A program made the translations under genes and the position numbers. A stretch of 8,609 nt of DNA from an uncultured Sphingorhabdus sp. Its GTDB lineage: Bacteria > Pseudomonadota > Alphaproteobacteria > Sphingomonadales > Sphingomonadaceae. Location: the NCBI GenBank assembly GCA_937873665.1, contig CALMYW010000001.1, forward strand, positions 1 to 8,609, given 5' to 3'. Under the pieces are notes generated by a model. That model was not told the origin of the DNA. It searched no databases and was given only the letters and a program-made list of their open reading frames with translations. Shown one piece after another: positions 1 to 6,583 of this stretch (within the stretch, counting starts at the first letter, position 1; each line of letters starts with the position of its first letter).

Positions 1-158
1 ACCGCAAATCCTTGCTGGCCGCCATGGTTATAATGACTTTGTGTGAACGACTTACCGCCTTCGCTGACAATCCATACTTCATGCGCTCCTTTTGATAAAT
101 AGAGTGCTATTTTTTCATCAATCTCCCCCTGGGCATTCGAGGGAAAAACGACTTCCAC
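1..158 (-). pseudogene. Uma2-family (DUF820) endonuclease fragment, N-terminus missing, runs off window edge
   Basis: An open frame of 52 codons begins at a GTG at 158 and continues past the left edge. Its translation contains VEVVFPSNAQGEIDEKIALY and then GAHEVWIV, the pattern of the C-terminal half of Uma2-family proteins, a PD-(D/E)XK nuclease-like fold common as standalone genes. The family normally has about 80-100 residues before this point, but here an attC core lies directly upstream (169-175). The usual catalytic Pro-Asp precedes the VEV motif; CCT GAT is present at 168-163 but two bases out of frame, consistent with loss of one TG unit from a TGTGTG run. No ribosome binding site is visible. 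I read it as a truncated and frameshifted remnant captured as a cassette; a short expressed protein from the GTG is less likely. Confidence 0.6.
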
Positions 159-168
159 ACATATCAGG

Positions 169-225
169 ATTTAACGTGCCGGTCAGCCGTGCGCGAAGCG
201 CATCGGCTGAAGTGGCTTGTTCTGT
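169..225 (-). repeat. attC site of cassette 7 (methyltransferase)
   Basis: On the + strand the site runs from ATTTAAC (169-175) to GTTCTGT (219-225), 57 bp. Inner arms gccggtcagccg and cggctgaagtggc pair with a small asymmetry, and the tip is the perfect hairpin tgcgc-gaa-gcgca (189-201). The R'' core GTTCTGT is the complement of the core ACAGAAC at the start of the same cassette (1085-1091). This is the shortest attC in the window. Confidence 0.8.
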
Positions 226-227
226 GC

Positions 228-1070
228 CTATCTACGCTTATTAACAATGACTGCAAATTCGCCTGATGTTGGATTATAAGGGGTTCCAGCAACGTCGGAA
301 TAGATCCCTTTAACGCAAAAACCAGCATCAACGAACTCCCTCTCAAGAGCCTCAGGAGTAAAATATTGTAACCAGTTGTATACGTATCTAGTGCGCTCAA
401 GCTCAATAATCGTGTACTTGTCCAGTATTACCTTCTCTTCATTGTATTTGAAGGTGTTCACAAAACCATAATATTTATTTGGAGACCAAAATCCGTTAAA
501 CTGATTCAACTCATATGTCGCGGCTTCTTCCCTTTGTTCAAATGCGGGTAGAGAATACACATCAAGAAGTACCGAACCGGTTGGGTTTAGAAACTCATGG
601 TATTTGCTCAGAATCCCCTTCCTTTGTGTTGGGCTGAGGGCACAGAAATCACACATAATCATCAGAATGAGGTCAAACCGATCTTCTGTTTCGAATTCCA
701 GGTAATTCTGATTCACATAGTTGATACCCAAATGCTCGCGGGATGAAACTTCCTGTGCATACTCAATGGACCTCTTTGAGAAATCGATGCCAGTAACATT
801 TGCTCCGCGTTTCGCCAAATGTGATGAATACAATCCAGGACCACAGCCAAAATCAGCTATCTTAGTGCCACTACCGATGCTGAATTCAGATGCGATCCAT
901 TCAACCGATCGATTGATGAACTCTGCGTTTCGCGATGAAACATCGATGGCCTCGTTAAGGTGGAACGAAAGCATCTGTTTTGATGTGTGTTCATCGGTCC
1001 ATAGATCACTTGCTGTGTAAAATTGAAACGGTTTTGGCGGTTCGTTCATCTTCTCCAACTCTTTAAACAT
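228..1070 (-). CDS. Class I SAM-dependent methyltransferase
   Basis: The 280-residue protein has a Rossmann-type methyltransferase core. Motif I is IADFGCGPGLYS (residues 71-82, the glycine-rich SAM-binding loop), followed by VTGIDFSKRSIEYA (92-105), whose acidic residue D96 would bind the SAM ribose. RFDLILMI (131-138) is the motif IV strand and NPTGSVLLDVY (162-172) the following strand. A C-terminal half rich in aromatics (about 190-280) probably forms the substrate cap, so a small-molecule substrate is more likely than DNA; no DNA methylase NPPY-type motif is seen. The start at ATG 1070 is chosen because AGGTGAG lies three bases upstream; a longer frame to 1112 would begin inside the attC, and an ATG at 1049 is also possible. 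The stop lies three bases from the attC. The substrate cannot be named. Confidence 0.87.
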   Translation of the reverse strand: MFKELEKMNEPPKPFQFYTASDLWTDEHTSKQMLSFHLNEAIDVSSRNAEFINRSVEWIASEFSIGSGTKIADFGCGPGLYSSHLAKRGANVTGIDFSKRSIEYAQEVSSREHLGINYVNQNYLEFETEDRFDLILMIMCDFCALSPTQRKGILSKYHEFLNPTGSVLLDVYSLPAFEQREEAATYELNQFNGFWSPNKYYGFVNTFKYNEEKVILDKYTIIELERTRYVYNWLQYFTPEALEREFVDAGFCVKGIYSDVAGTPYNPTSGEFAVIVNKRR

Positions 1071-1073
1071 ACT

Positions 1074-1080
1074 CTCACCT
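1074..1080 (-). promoter_or_regulatory. Ribosome binding site of the methyltransferase gene
   Basis: On the minus strand AGGTGAG is followed by AGT and then ATG at 1070. It is the best Shine-Dalgarno match near the 5' end of this frame, decides the start, and lies only about 10 bases inside the cassette boundary. Confidence 0.7.
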
Positions 1081-1084
1081 ATAC

Positions 1085-1163
1085 ACAGAACGCCAGCCAT
1101 CAAAGGCGGCAAACTCGGAGCGCAGCGACGAGTTTGGCGTCCTTTTGCATGGCATTGTTATAT
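1085..1163 (-). repeat. attC site of cassette 6 (Sll1717-family ATPase)
   Basis: On the + strand the site runs from ACAGAAC (1085-1091) to GTTATAT (1157-1163), 79 bp. Outer arms gccatcaaagg and ccttttgcatggc pair with small bulges, and inner arms caaactcg and cgagtttg pair perfectly around gagcgcagcga. The R'' core GTTATAT complements the core ATATAAC at this cassette's own start (2663-2669). The upstream ATPase stop codon (1163-1165) overlaps the last base of the core. Confidence 0.85.
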
Positions 1164-2620
1164 CAAGTTGTCTCCGCTCTGCCTTGAACGAGGTTTAGTG
1201 CGCTACGGTATATGAACGGCACCCAATATGATGGATCATCCTTGGTACCCCTAGCTTCAAAAAAGCCAATTTCTGTAAGGCGGCGCGCATTAGTTCGAGT
1301 TTCTTCTTGGTCAGTTCCCCATATTTCCGAAAGCGTATGGAGTGTTTGCTCGGCTTTCTCCCCATTAAGTTTCATGAGGAAATCCCGCATATTCGGGTAC
1401 TCAGCCAAAAGAGTTTGCTCGAAACGAACCTTTGATACTGTAGGAAGCGCTTCTTTAAATGATGCTCGATCAAATAGCTGGCGGTCTGGCGGTTCCTCGC
1501 CGCCACGCTCAAGCTTCTTGATTTGAATCTTTCTTGCCACTTCCAGAAGGTGAATAACCTCTCGTGGAACACTATTTCCAGATGAATCTGTTGTTCGAGA
1601 CAATATCCAATTGAACGTATCCGGGTTTTTTCCCGTGTCTACCTGGCGTGGCACTAGCCGATAAAACAACTCATCTTGCTTCGCATAGTCCGCTATAACT
1701 TCTTCGGGACTTATGCCGGCATATTCGACAAGTGCTTCATTACTCAGAACCCTGAGCATTACTAGATTAAGCAGGCTTGCTTCGGTAAAACCCCCTGAGG
1801 TTATACGCTGCCAAATGTCGTCCCGAACGAATATTTTTAGCTTTACTCTAGCGTAAGCTTTGATGTCGTTATAAGCTCGAAAAAGAGCACGGAGAGCATG
1901 TCTTTCGAGTTCCAGAGAATCTGCAAATGCGACATCTAGCCGGTCAAAAAGAAGCCAGACAGTCAGGCCTTCCTGTTCTAATGCCCGGTTTGCCACCTCA
2001 AACAACTCTTCTACGGGAATATCTCCCAGATTCTGCTCTTCGGACTTCGCTGCAAATTCGGTTTTTCGTGTGAAGGTAGCCGTTCCAGTCGTAGGATCAA
2101 TCGTTAACGCATGCTCAACTGCTTTTGCATCTCGATCCAACCACCCACGAAAGTATCTGGTGACGGCCCTGAATAAGACGGAAAGTGAATCAGCTGCCGG
2201 TAATAGGCCAACCTTCTCCAAAGCCTCGACGAGACTTGCTGAATACTCATTCTTAATTTCATATTCACGAAGGGCTCTGGCAATGATACTGAGACTATAT
2301 ATCTTCCATAAGTATACGAAAGACAACTCAGATGGAGGTGGATCTGCAACAATTGTACGGAAAACCGTAGCGCCGCGGACATTCTCCGCTGATGCCAAAA
2401 GAACCCCGGCATCAAATAGTTCGCCATCTTTTTTATTTAACAACGTATAGATGGCACTTTTTCCGGAGCCTTTAGGACCATAAACGACGTCAATATTGCC
2501 TTCAATCATCTGATGCCACTGGTCGGTCTCGACGAAGTATCGCTCTAGGTGGTCTGATTCTTCTTCAGCCACACGTTCGCCTATTTCCATTTCTTTCAGG
2601 GCTTCTAACTTACGTGTCAT
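1163..2620 (-). CDS. P-loop ATPase, Sll1717 family
   Basis: The 485-residue protein begins EIGERVAEEESDHLERYFVE (residues 12-31 approximately), then a Walker A loop GPKGSGKSA (48-56, Lys54) and a Walker B-like strand VWLLFDRLD (221-229). A further strand KIFVRDDIW (262-270) may carry sensor residues. This order and the opening motif match what I recall of the P-loop ATPases annotated as the Sll1717 family; their biochemical role is not established to my knowledge, though P-loop ATPases of this kind often lie in defence-rich regions. The C-terminal 200 residues look helical with a likely winged-helix end. I start at ATG 2620, with GGAA about 8-11 bases upstream; the longer frame from GTG 2680 would lie inside the preceding attC, and ATG 2590 is an alternative. 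It is the only gene of its cassette. Confidence 0.8.
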   Translation of the reverse strand: MTRKLEALKEMEIGERVAEEESDHLERYFVETDQWHQMIEGNIDVVYGPKGSGKSAIYTLLNKKDGELFDAGVLLASAENVRGATVFRTIVADPPPSELSFVYLWKIYSLSIIARALREYEIKNEYSASLVEALEKVGLLPAADSLSVLFRAVTRYFRGWLDRDAKAVEHALTIDPTTGTATFTRKTEFAAKSEEQNLGDIPVEELFEVANRALEQEGLTVWLLFDRLDVAFADSLELERHALRALFRAYNDIKAYARVKLKIFVRDDIWQRITSGGFTEASLLNLVMLRVLSNEALVEYAGISPEEVIADYAKQDELFYRLVPRQVDTGKNPDTFNWILSRTTDSSGNSVPREVIHLLEVARKIQIKKLERGGEEPPDRQLFDRASFKEALPTVSKVRFEQTLLAEYPNMRDFLMKLNGEKAEQTLHTLSEIWGTDQEETRTNARRLTEIGFFEARGTKDDPSYWVPFIYRSALNLVQGRAETT

Positions 2621-2662
2621 TCCGTATTTCCGAGTCGATGAATTCGTAACGGGCTTTAATTG

Positions 2663-2728
2663 ATATAACGCCGGCGTCACAGGTGGAGGCGCGACAGCGC
2701 CGGAATCCTGTGCACGCCCTTGTTAGCA
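2663..2728 (-). repeat. attC site of cassette 5 (DUF2971 gene)
   Basis: On the + strand the site runs from ATATAAC (2663-2669) to GTTAGCA (2722-2728), 66 bp. Arm gcgtcacagg (2674-2683) pairs with cctgtgcacgc, which has one unpaired extra base, the asymmetry expected of the L'' box. The centre gcgcgacagcgc can form a small extra hairpin. R'' complements TGCTAAC at this cassette's own start (3695-3701). Confidence 0.85.
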
Positions 2729-3676
2729 CTAGCCTCGATATGGAACGTCAGACTTAATCACTTTGACCTCCTCATACCCCTTGTGGTTGAGGTATTCTTT
2801 AATACTTTTAGCTGTCATATCTTGATTTACAGCAGGCCCAACTCTAACTTCAATAATGGGCAACTTATTTGTACCCAGAAGCTTTTTAAAAGATTCATTG
2901 TAAATATCCTTTGAAGTTATGTATGGAATAATACTATCTTTGCCAACTCTATGCTTTATTCCCTGAAAGTGATGTAAATGACTGCTAGATACTGCCATTC
3001 TGATTTCTTGTTCCGATGCATATTCGGGGTGTTTAAAGTTAATGAACTCTAAAGCTAAATGTTTCGCTAATTGATCGCTCCAGTCCTCAGTATCTATGGG
3101 GTTTCCGTACTCTAGGTCTACAAAGTATTCCTTTTTATAGCGCCTAATTGTACGTAGGATCAGCTTTAGTTTTTCAATGTCGTTGTAAAGGACTTTGCTA
3201 ACCGAAAGAATTGGCATTTTATGAAAGTGGCTTAGGGACTTTCTTGTGTTATCAAAAGTGATTGATAAACCTTGCCCGTTTCCTCCATAAGATCGCCACT
3301 GATCGAGACTATCAGGTTTTTTGGACAATGAGCATACATAGTATGGCTCCTCGCAATAGTTCTCTAGTTGAGAGGCTGTTTCTAGCAATATATCTTTAAA
3401 ATGAATGTACGTTTTCTTTCCTCCTAGTTTTTCTAGCAGATTATTAGTGAACTTTCTGCCATTCTCGAACTCCTCTGTGTCATTTAAAAACCGATGATCC
3501 GAGAGCCAGAAACCACCAGATTCTACAATCCCAAATAGCCCACCAAGGTTCGTATAGTGACTGATTGTTTCTCCTGTATAGAAAAACAAATCCATGTCGA
3601 AGTGTTTGGGAGATCCTCTATTAAACTGAGCTCTTAAGAAGCCAAATGTACATTCCTTTGGATCGCTGATTTCCAT
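2729..3676 (-). CDS. DUF2971-family protein
   Basis: The 315-residue protein shows the marks of DUF2971: SHYTNLGGLFGIVESGGFWL (39-58) followed by LND..E (64-69), then YVCSLSKKPDSLDQWRSYG (113-131) with GQGLSITF (134-141), and EYASEQEIRM (218-227). The order of a His-Tyr near the N-terminus, a conserved strand with a downstream WRSYG, and a late Glu is reminiscent of ADP-ribosyltransferase-like folds, but I cannot confirm this from sequence, and no activity is assigned. The start is ATG 3676, with AAGGA about 10 bases upstream and the cassette boundary 24 bases away. The gene is visibly more AT-rich than its neighbours and uses many A/T-ending codons, suggesting a different source. The stop abuts the attC core. 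Confidence 0.8.
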   Translation of the reverse strand: MEISDPKECTFGFLRAQFNRGSPKHFDMDLFFYTGETISHYTNLGGLFGIVESGGFWLSDHRFLNDTEEFENGRKFTNNLLEKLGGKKTYIHFKDILLETASQLENYCEEPYYVCSLSKKPDSLDQWRSYGGNGQGLSITFDNTRKSLSHFHKMPILSVSKVLYNDIEKLKLILRTIRRYKKEYFVDLEYGNPIDTEDWSDQLAKHLALEFINFKHPEYASEQEIRMAVSSSHLHHFQGIKHRVGKDSIIPYITSKDIYNESFKKLLGTNKLPIIEVRVGPAVNQDMTAKSIKEYLNHKGYEEVKVIKSDVPYRG

Positions 3677-3694
3677 GGTTTGTTATTCCTTAAG

Positions 3695-3760
3695 TGCTAA
3701 CGTCCGAGTTCAGGGGCGCGCCGCCGATGGCGGAGCGTCCCTTGCAAAGAAGTGTTAGCA
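3695..3760 (-). repeat. attC site of cassette 4 (HEPN-like gene)
   Basis: On the + strand the site runs from TGCTAAC (3695-3701) to GTTAGCA (3754-3760), 66 bp, with exactly complementary outer cores. Arms aggggcg and cgtccctt pair, and ccgccgatggcgg forms a GC-rich tip. R'' complements the core TGCTAAC at this cassette's own start (4528-4534). Confidence 0.85.
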
Positions 3761-3765
3761 GTGCT

Positions 3766-4506
3766 TTAAGGTTGAAGCTCACCAGCGGCCACCACGCTTT
3801 TAGCAACAATTTGTTGGTCGAACTCATTGATCAGAGCAAAGATCGCAGTCCGGGCATTTTGAAGAATGCCGTGATCAAGCGAAATCTTCTGGCCCGCCGT
3901 TGCCCCAATGGCGGGAAAAGAAACACAAAACATTTTATCGGCTTTTTCCTCGGGATGCGCTAATAGGTGCCTGATTTCGAAATACGGGAGAGCTGCGTCA
4001 ATTGTGGCTGCGGAAACGCCAAGGTCGAGTTTGGCGTTCATCTTCTGAAGCAAGTTCTTAGTGCTTCTTTCGTTTTGCAACTTTCGAAATACAGATTGCG
4101 AAACCATGCGCACAACATTAGGCCAACTTCCAGCAGCCAGAATCTCGTTGGCCTCAAATGAGACCTTGTGCTCACCTATCAAGCGGTTGGGGTCAAGTCC
4201 GTGCCGAGCAGCAGCCTGCAGAATCTCCAGGAAGTACTGCGTCATGTCTTCGTAGATATCCTTGAGGAAGGACGCGCAAAGAGTAGCTTTTAGATGGTTG
4301 GCGGCAAGAGTTCGGTTATGCGCACTACTGGCGCGGGAGGCGAGCCTAGGGTGTTGCTGTGCATTTACGTGGTCAAAAAGATGCTGTCCGTTGTTGGTGG
4401 TAAAAGCGCCTTGGCCTATAGCGATCTTGAAAACATCGACCAGTTCGATGTCAGCGTCATGATGTGCAGCGCGGTTAAAGAATCGAACGTGTGATTTTGT
4501 CTTCAT
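3766..4506 (-). CDS. HEPN-like protein with an RX4H motif
   Basis: The 246-residue protein is predicted mostly helical, with no signal peptide or membrane segment. Its clearest mark is FEIRHLLAHPEEKAD (176-190): R179 and H184 form the RX4H pattern of HEPN domains, and the preceding helices (about 70-170) fit the four-helix HEPN bundle. Sequences of the form 'f.iRHllvH..g..d..F' are typical of HEPN families found with toxin-antitoxin and defence systems, where Arg and His form a metal-independent RNase site. I infer a possible RNase; many HEPN proteins are inactive or antitoxin-associated. No partner antitoxin is in the same cassette. ATG 4506 lies 28 bases inside the cassette boundary, but the upstream sequence has no strong Shine-Dalgarno. 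The family is not named with certainty. Confidence 0.68.
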   Translation of the reverse strand: MKTKSHVRFFNRAAHHDADIELVDVFKIAIGQGAFTTNNGQHLFDHVNAQQHPRLASRASSAHNRTLAANHLKATLCASFLKDIYEDMTQYFLEILQAAARHGLDPNRLIGEHKVSFEANEILAAGSWPNVVRMVSQSVFRKLQNERSTKNLLQKMNAKLDLGVSAATIDAALPYFEIRHLLAHPEEKADKMFCVSFPAIGATAGQKISLDHGILQNARTAIFALINEFDQQIVAKSVVAAGELQP

Positions 4507-4527
4507 GGGGAGAGGCCCTATTGATAC

Positions 4528-4624
4528 TGCTAACTATAAGGCCAAGGCGGCGCGCGCCACTGATGAGCCCGCAAACCAGCACAACGCCCGTGGCGCGCGC
4601 TCGCTCTTTGGCCGAAAGTTAGGC
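4528..4624 (-). repeat. attC site of the gene-less remnant cassette
   Basis: On the + strand the site runs from TGCTAAC (4528-4534) to GTTAGGC (4618-4624), 97 bp. Arms aaggccaa and ttggccgaa pair, and the long GC arms gcgcgcgccac and gtggcgcgcgc pair perfectly around a 30-base loop. The R'' core implies that its cassette should begin with the complement GCCTAAC; no such core lies between it and the next attC at 4675, so the 5' part of this cassette is lost. Confidence 0.85.
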
Positions 4625-4674
4625 ATTGCGTTTCTTGGTTCTTAAATTAGGTAAACTGTCCCCGGAATTCTTCA
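4625..4674. other. Non-coding remnant between two attC sites, resembling a REP-transposase element end
   Basis: These 50 bases hold no gene. The segment ggtaaactgtccccggaatt (4650-4669) resembles, from memory, the conserved terminal sequence (ACTGTCCCCGGAATT-like) of REP-associated Y1 transposase elements common in Gammaproteobacteria. The expected outer core of the neighbouring attC is absent exactly where this sequence begins, suggesting a deletion or element-mediated break. Confidence 0.4.
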
Positions 4675-4744
4675 GCCGTAACCGGCGCATTTGCAGTGAG
4701 CGCAGCGAACAAAAAATGCGTCCGGGTTTACGGCATTGTTAGCC
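4675..4744 (-). repeat. attC site of cassette 2 (TIR-ATPase), outer R' core missing
   Basis: On the + strand gccgtaaccgg (4675-4685) pairs with ccgggtttacggc (4722-4734), cgcattt pairs with aaatgcg, and the right core is GTTAGCC (4738-4744). The R'' core complements GGCTAAC at the start of this cassette (6268-6274). The left outer core should lie 4-6 bases before 4675, but the sequence there is ggaattcttca with no AAC triplet, so the site lacks a recognisable R' box. The ATPase-TIR stop codon (4739-4741) lies inside R''. Confidence 0.7.
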
Positions 4745-6241
4745 ATCATTCTTCCCTTTATCCTCGGCGCGTACTTCTTCCATCCTTTGAGCCAAAGCGG
4801 AAGCAATGGCCTCCGTTTCAGCATTTAGCTCACCTGCTGGGTCAAACGACAAACCACCATACTTGCGACTTTCATCGAACATGCCGGGGGGATTGTCTTG
4901 ATACCAAATGGGAATAACCGAGTTTTCCCCAAAACGGTGCTTGAAATTATCCGACTCGAATTTCGTCCAAATCTTTCTTGGGTAGTCTTTACTAAGCAGT
5001 GCTACGACAAACCGAGATTCACTGCGGTAAATTGGTGCCAAGTATTCCTCAACGTCATTGGCAAGAATTCTGTGTTGTTCGTGTTTGTCATAAAATACGC
5101 TGATCTCCCGTTCCGCTAGTGCATTAGTGAGGCTTTCCGCCAAATCGCGATTTTCACCAGCAAACGAAAGCGCGAAATCGTAACGACTTTGAAAATCGAT
5201 ACTAAAAAACCCCACTTGCGACGCAAATTTTGACCAAATTAAATGCCTTATAAAATAGAGAAGCTTAGGGTCTTCAATAGTAAGTAGTTGTGTATCTGGT
5301 TCAAAATGGAAGAGTGAAAAAAGCTGATCGCTGGTTGTGATGAGTGTTTGCAAGTGTCCTTTCTCAATCACTTGAGAGACGCTTCCTTTTAATGCGGGAT
5401 TTGCGGCCAGAGCCTCTTTTGTATCTAGGGCGCCCTCGGGGGTTTGTGATAGCCACCGTAACAAATTCAAATAAGGTGCTCGACCTTCTCTTCGGAGCTT
5501 GTTACCGGTAGCAAAATCTCGTGATATTGGAAAAAATCTAGGGTGCAAATCTGCGATCACAGATTCCCGAATGCAAGGTAAGCTCACACTTATGTCTTTG
5601 ACTATGGCTTCTCTTGAAGTGTCAACATGATGCCCTTGAAGACAAGCCTCATGGCAAAGCACTTGAGCCATTGCGAAACTACCTTCTGCTTCAGCAGAAA
5701 TTTCGTCAGCAATGGCAATACGACAATTCAGTGCCCTTTCGCCAAGTTCAACCATGTTCTGGATTCGTTCAACGTTGGTACGACCAAAACGGATCGTTTC
5801 AATGCGATGCAAAAGATCGGGGGCGTATTCCACCAATGTTTGCCCAGCTCGATTGATCCCAACCAAAATAACCTTGCTATGTTGATCCTCTTCGTCAGCC
5901 AGGACTTTTACGAAATCGGTCAACGAGGCCTTCTCAGCATCTGGAAGTCGATGAAAGTCATCGACGACCACGATACCTATGCTTCGCATAGAAGGGAGTT
6001 CTGCGATTAACTCTATGTCTGCTCGCTTGCGAGCAGACAAAAACAAGCACGATTCCGAGAGTCCGGCATCGTCAAGCGCTCGTTTGACGCAAGATGTTTT
6101 TCCGATTCCAGAAGGGCCTTCGACAATTATTCCACGGCCAGGGGTTCTCAACGCCACTGCTACGCGGTCGTATTCGGCTGGTGGCACAAACGTGTGTGTT
6201 GGAACACCAGATTTTTTAAATACTTCATCTAGCCTAGGCAC
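4739..6241 (-). CDS. AAA-type ATPase with C-terminal TIR domain (probable NAD-cleaving defence effector)
   Basis: The 500-residue protein joins two domains. The N-terminal ATPase has Walker A EGPSGIGKTS (41-50, Lys48), Walker B IGIVVVDDF (88-96, Asp94/95) and a sensor-1-like VILVGIN (124-130). The C-terminal TIR domain begins at RYDFALSFAGENRD (353-366), continues with VFYD (382-385), IYRSESRFVVALLSKDY (404-420) and KIWTKFES (423-430). In NAD-cleaving TIR domains a conserved Glu follows such a Lys-Trp segment; E429 fits. From this I infer an oligomerising sensor ATPase that activates TIR NADase on infection, leading to abortive death; no repeat-type sensor region is seen, only about 150 helical residues between the domains. 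Start is GTG 6241, preceded by AAAGGGAAG five bases upstream, 32 bases inside the cassette. The stop lies within the attC core. Confidence 0.87.
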   Translation of the reverse strand: MPRLDEVFKKSGVPTHTFVPPAEYDRVAVALRTPGRGIIVEGPSGIGKTSCVKRALDDAGLSESCLFLSARKRADIELIAELPSMRSIGIVVVDDFHRLPDAEKASLTDFVKVLADEEDQHSKVILVGINRAGQTLVEYAPDLLHRIETIRFGRTNVERIQNMVELGERALNCRIAIADEISAEAEGSFAMAQVLCHEACLQGHHVDTSREAIVKDISVSLPCIRESVIADLHPRFFPISRDFATGNKLRREGRAPYLNLLRWLSQTPEGALDTKEALAANPALKGSVSQVIEKGHLQTLITTSDQLFSLFHFEPDTQLLTIEDPKLLYFIRHLIWSKFASQVGFFSIDFQSRYDFALSFAGENRDLAESLTNALAEREISVFYDKHEQHRILANDVEEYLAPIYRSESRFVVALLSKDYPRKIWTKFESDNFKHRFGENSVIPIWYQDNPPGMFDESRKYGGLSFDPAGELNAETEAIASALAQRMEEVRAEDKGKNDG

Positions 6242-6245
6242 AGAA

Positions 6246-6254
6246 CTTCCCTTT
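6246..6254 (-). promoter_or_regulatory. Ribosome binding site of the ATPase-TIR gene
   Basis: On the minus strand AAAGGGAAG precedes the GTG codon at 6241 by a few bases. It supports GTG as the true start, since no in-frame ATG lies nearby. Confidence 0.6.
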
Positions 6255-6267
6255 AGTAATTTTTAGA

Positions 6268-6363
6268 GGCTAACGAACAGGCTAACCCGACCGCGCCAGC
6301 CACAATACCGAAGGCTGGAGCAACGGATCGCGGCGCGGTTCGGGGTTGAGCCACTTGTTAGGC
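6268..6363 (-). repeat. attC site of cassette 1 (GAF protein and small protein)
   Basis: On the + strand the site runs from GGCTAAC (6268-6274) to GTTAGGC (6357-6363), 96 bp. Arm ggctaacccgaccgcgcc pairs with ggcgcggttcggggttgagcc, the right arm having an extra unpaired G (L'' asymmetry). Stem pieces ccagcc and ggctgg pair inside. R'' complements the attI-side core GCCTAAC (7531-7537), the start of this cassette. A second GGCTAAC at 6280-6286 belongs to the stem. Confidence 0.87.
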
Positions 6364-6379
6364 GCTTTCTGTTGCCGTC

Positions 6380-6583
6380 CTATAGTAAGTGGCTCTGACC
6401 ACATATTTCCGGCACTTGAGTATTTCCTTCAAAAAATTCACGCACAGCGAACGCGAATTCATATAACCCGGCATCGTCTACATGGTCAACTGGCTCCATC
6501 ATCTTGGCAATCTCCGGTACGGAGTAATGCTCGATTCCTACATCTTTCGGAGATAGCACGAAATGGCTATATAGCTTTGGCAT
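6380..6583 (-). CDS. Small uncharacterised protein, second gene of cassette 1
   Basis: The 67-residue protein starts at ATG 6583, directly after AGAGGTGGAG, and overlaps the 3' end of the GAF gene by 17 bases, so the two are probably translationally coupled. It is acidic overall (several Asp/Glu in PVDHVDDAGLYEFAF and VREFFEGN) with no membrane segment or signal peptide. I recognise no family. A longer reading from GTG 6592 exists but would place the start within the Shine-Dalgarno. The 3' end lies 17 bases from the attC. Its position makes it a likely partner, regulator or antitoxin-like companion of the GAF membrane protein, but nothing in the sequence proves a role. Confidence 0.7.
   Translation of the reverse strand: MPKLYSHFVLSPKDVGIEHYSVPEIAKMMEPVDHVDDAGLYEFAFAVREFFEGNTQVPEICGQSHLL

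Noticed and set aside
1071..1112. Upstream extension of the methyltransferase to 1112.
   Set aside because: It lies in the attC of the preceding cassette, across the cassette boundary; AGGTGAG directly supports ATG 1070.
2070..2450. Plus-strand open frame opposite the Sll1717 ATPase.
   Set aside because: It has no recognisable domain and lies wholly opposite a well supported gene.
2621..2680. Upstream extension of the Sll1717 ATPase to a GTG at 2680.
   Set aside because: It would place the first codons inside the preceding attC stem; ATG 2620 leaves the family's EIGERVAE opening intact.
6280..6286. A second GGCTAAC as the true core of the first attC.
   Set aside because: It pairs with the right arm as part of the stem; the outer copy at 6268-6274 has the correct position relative to R''.
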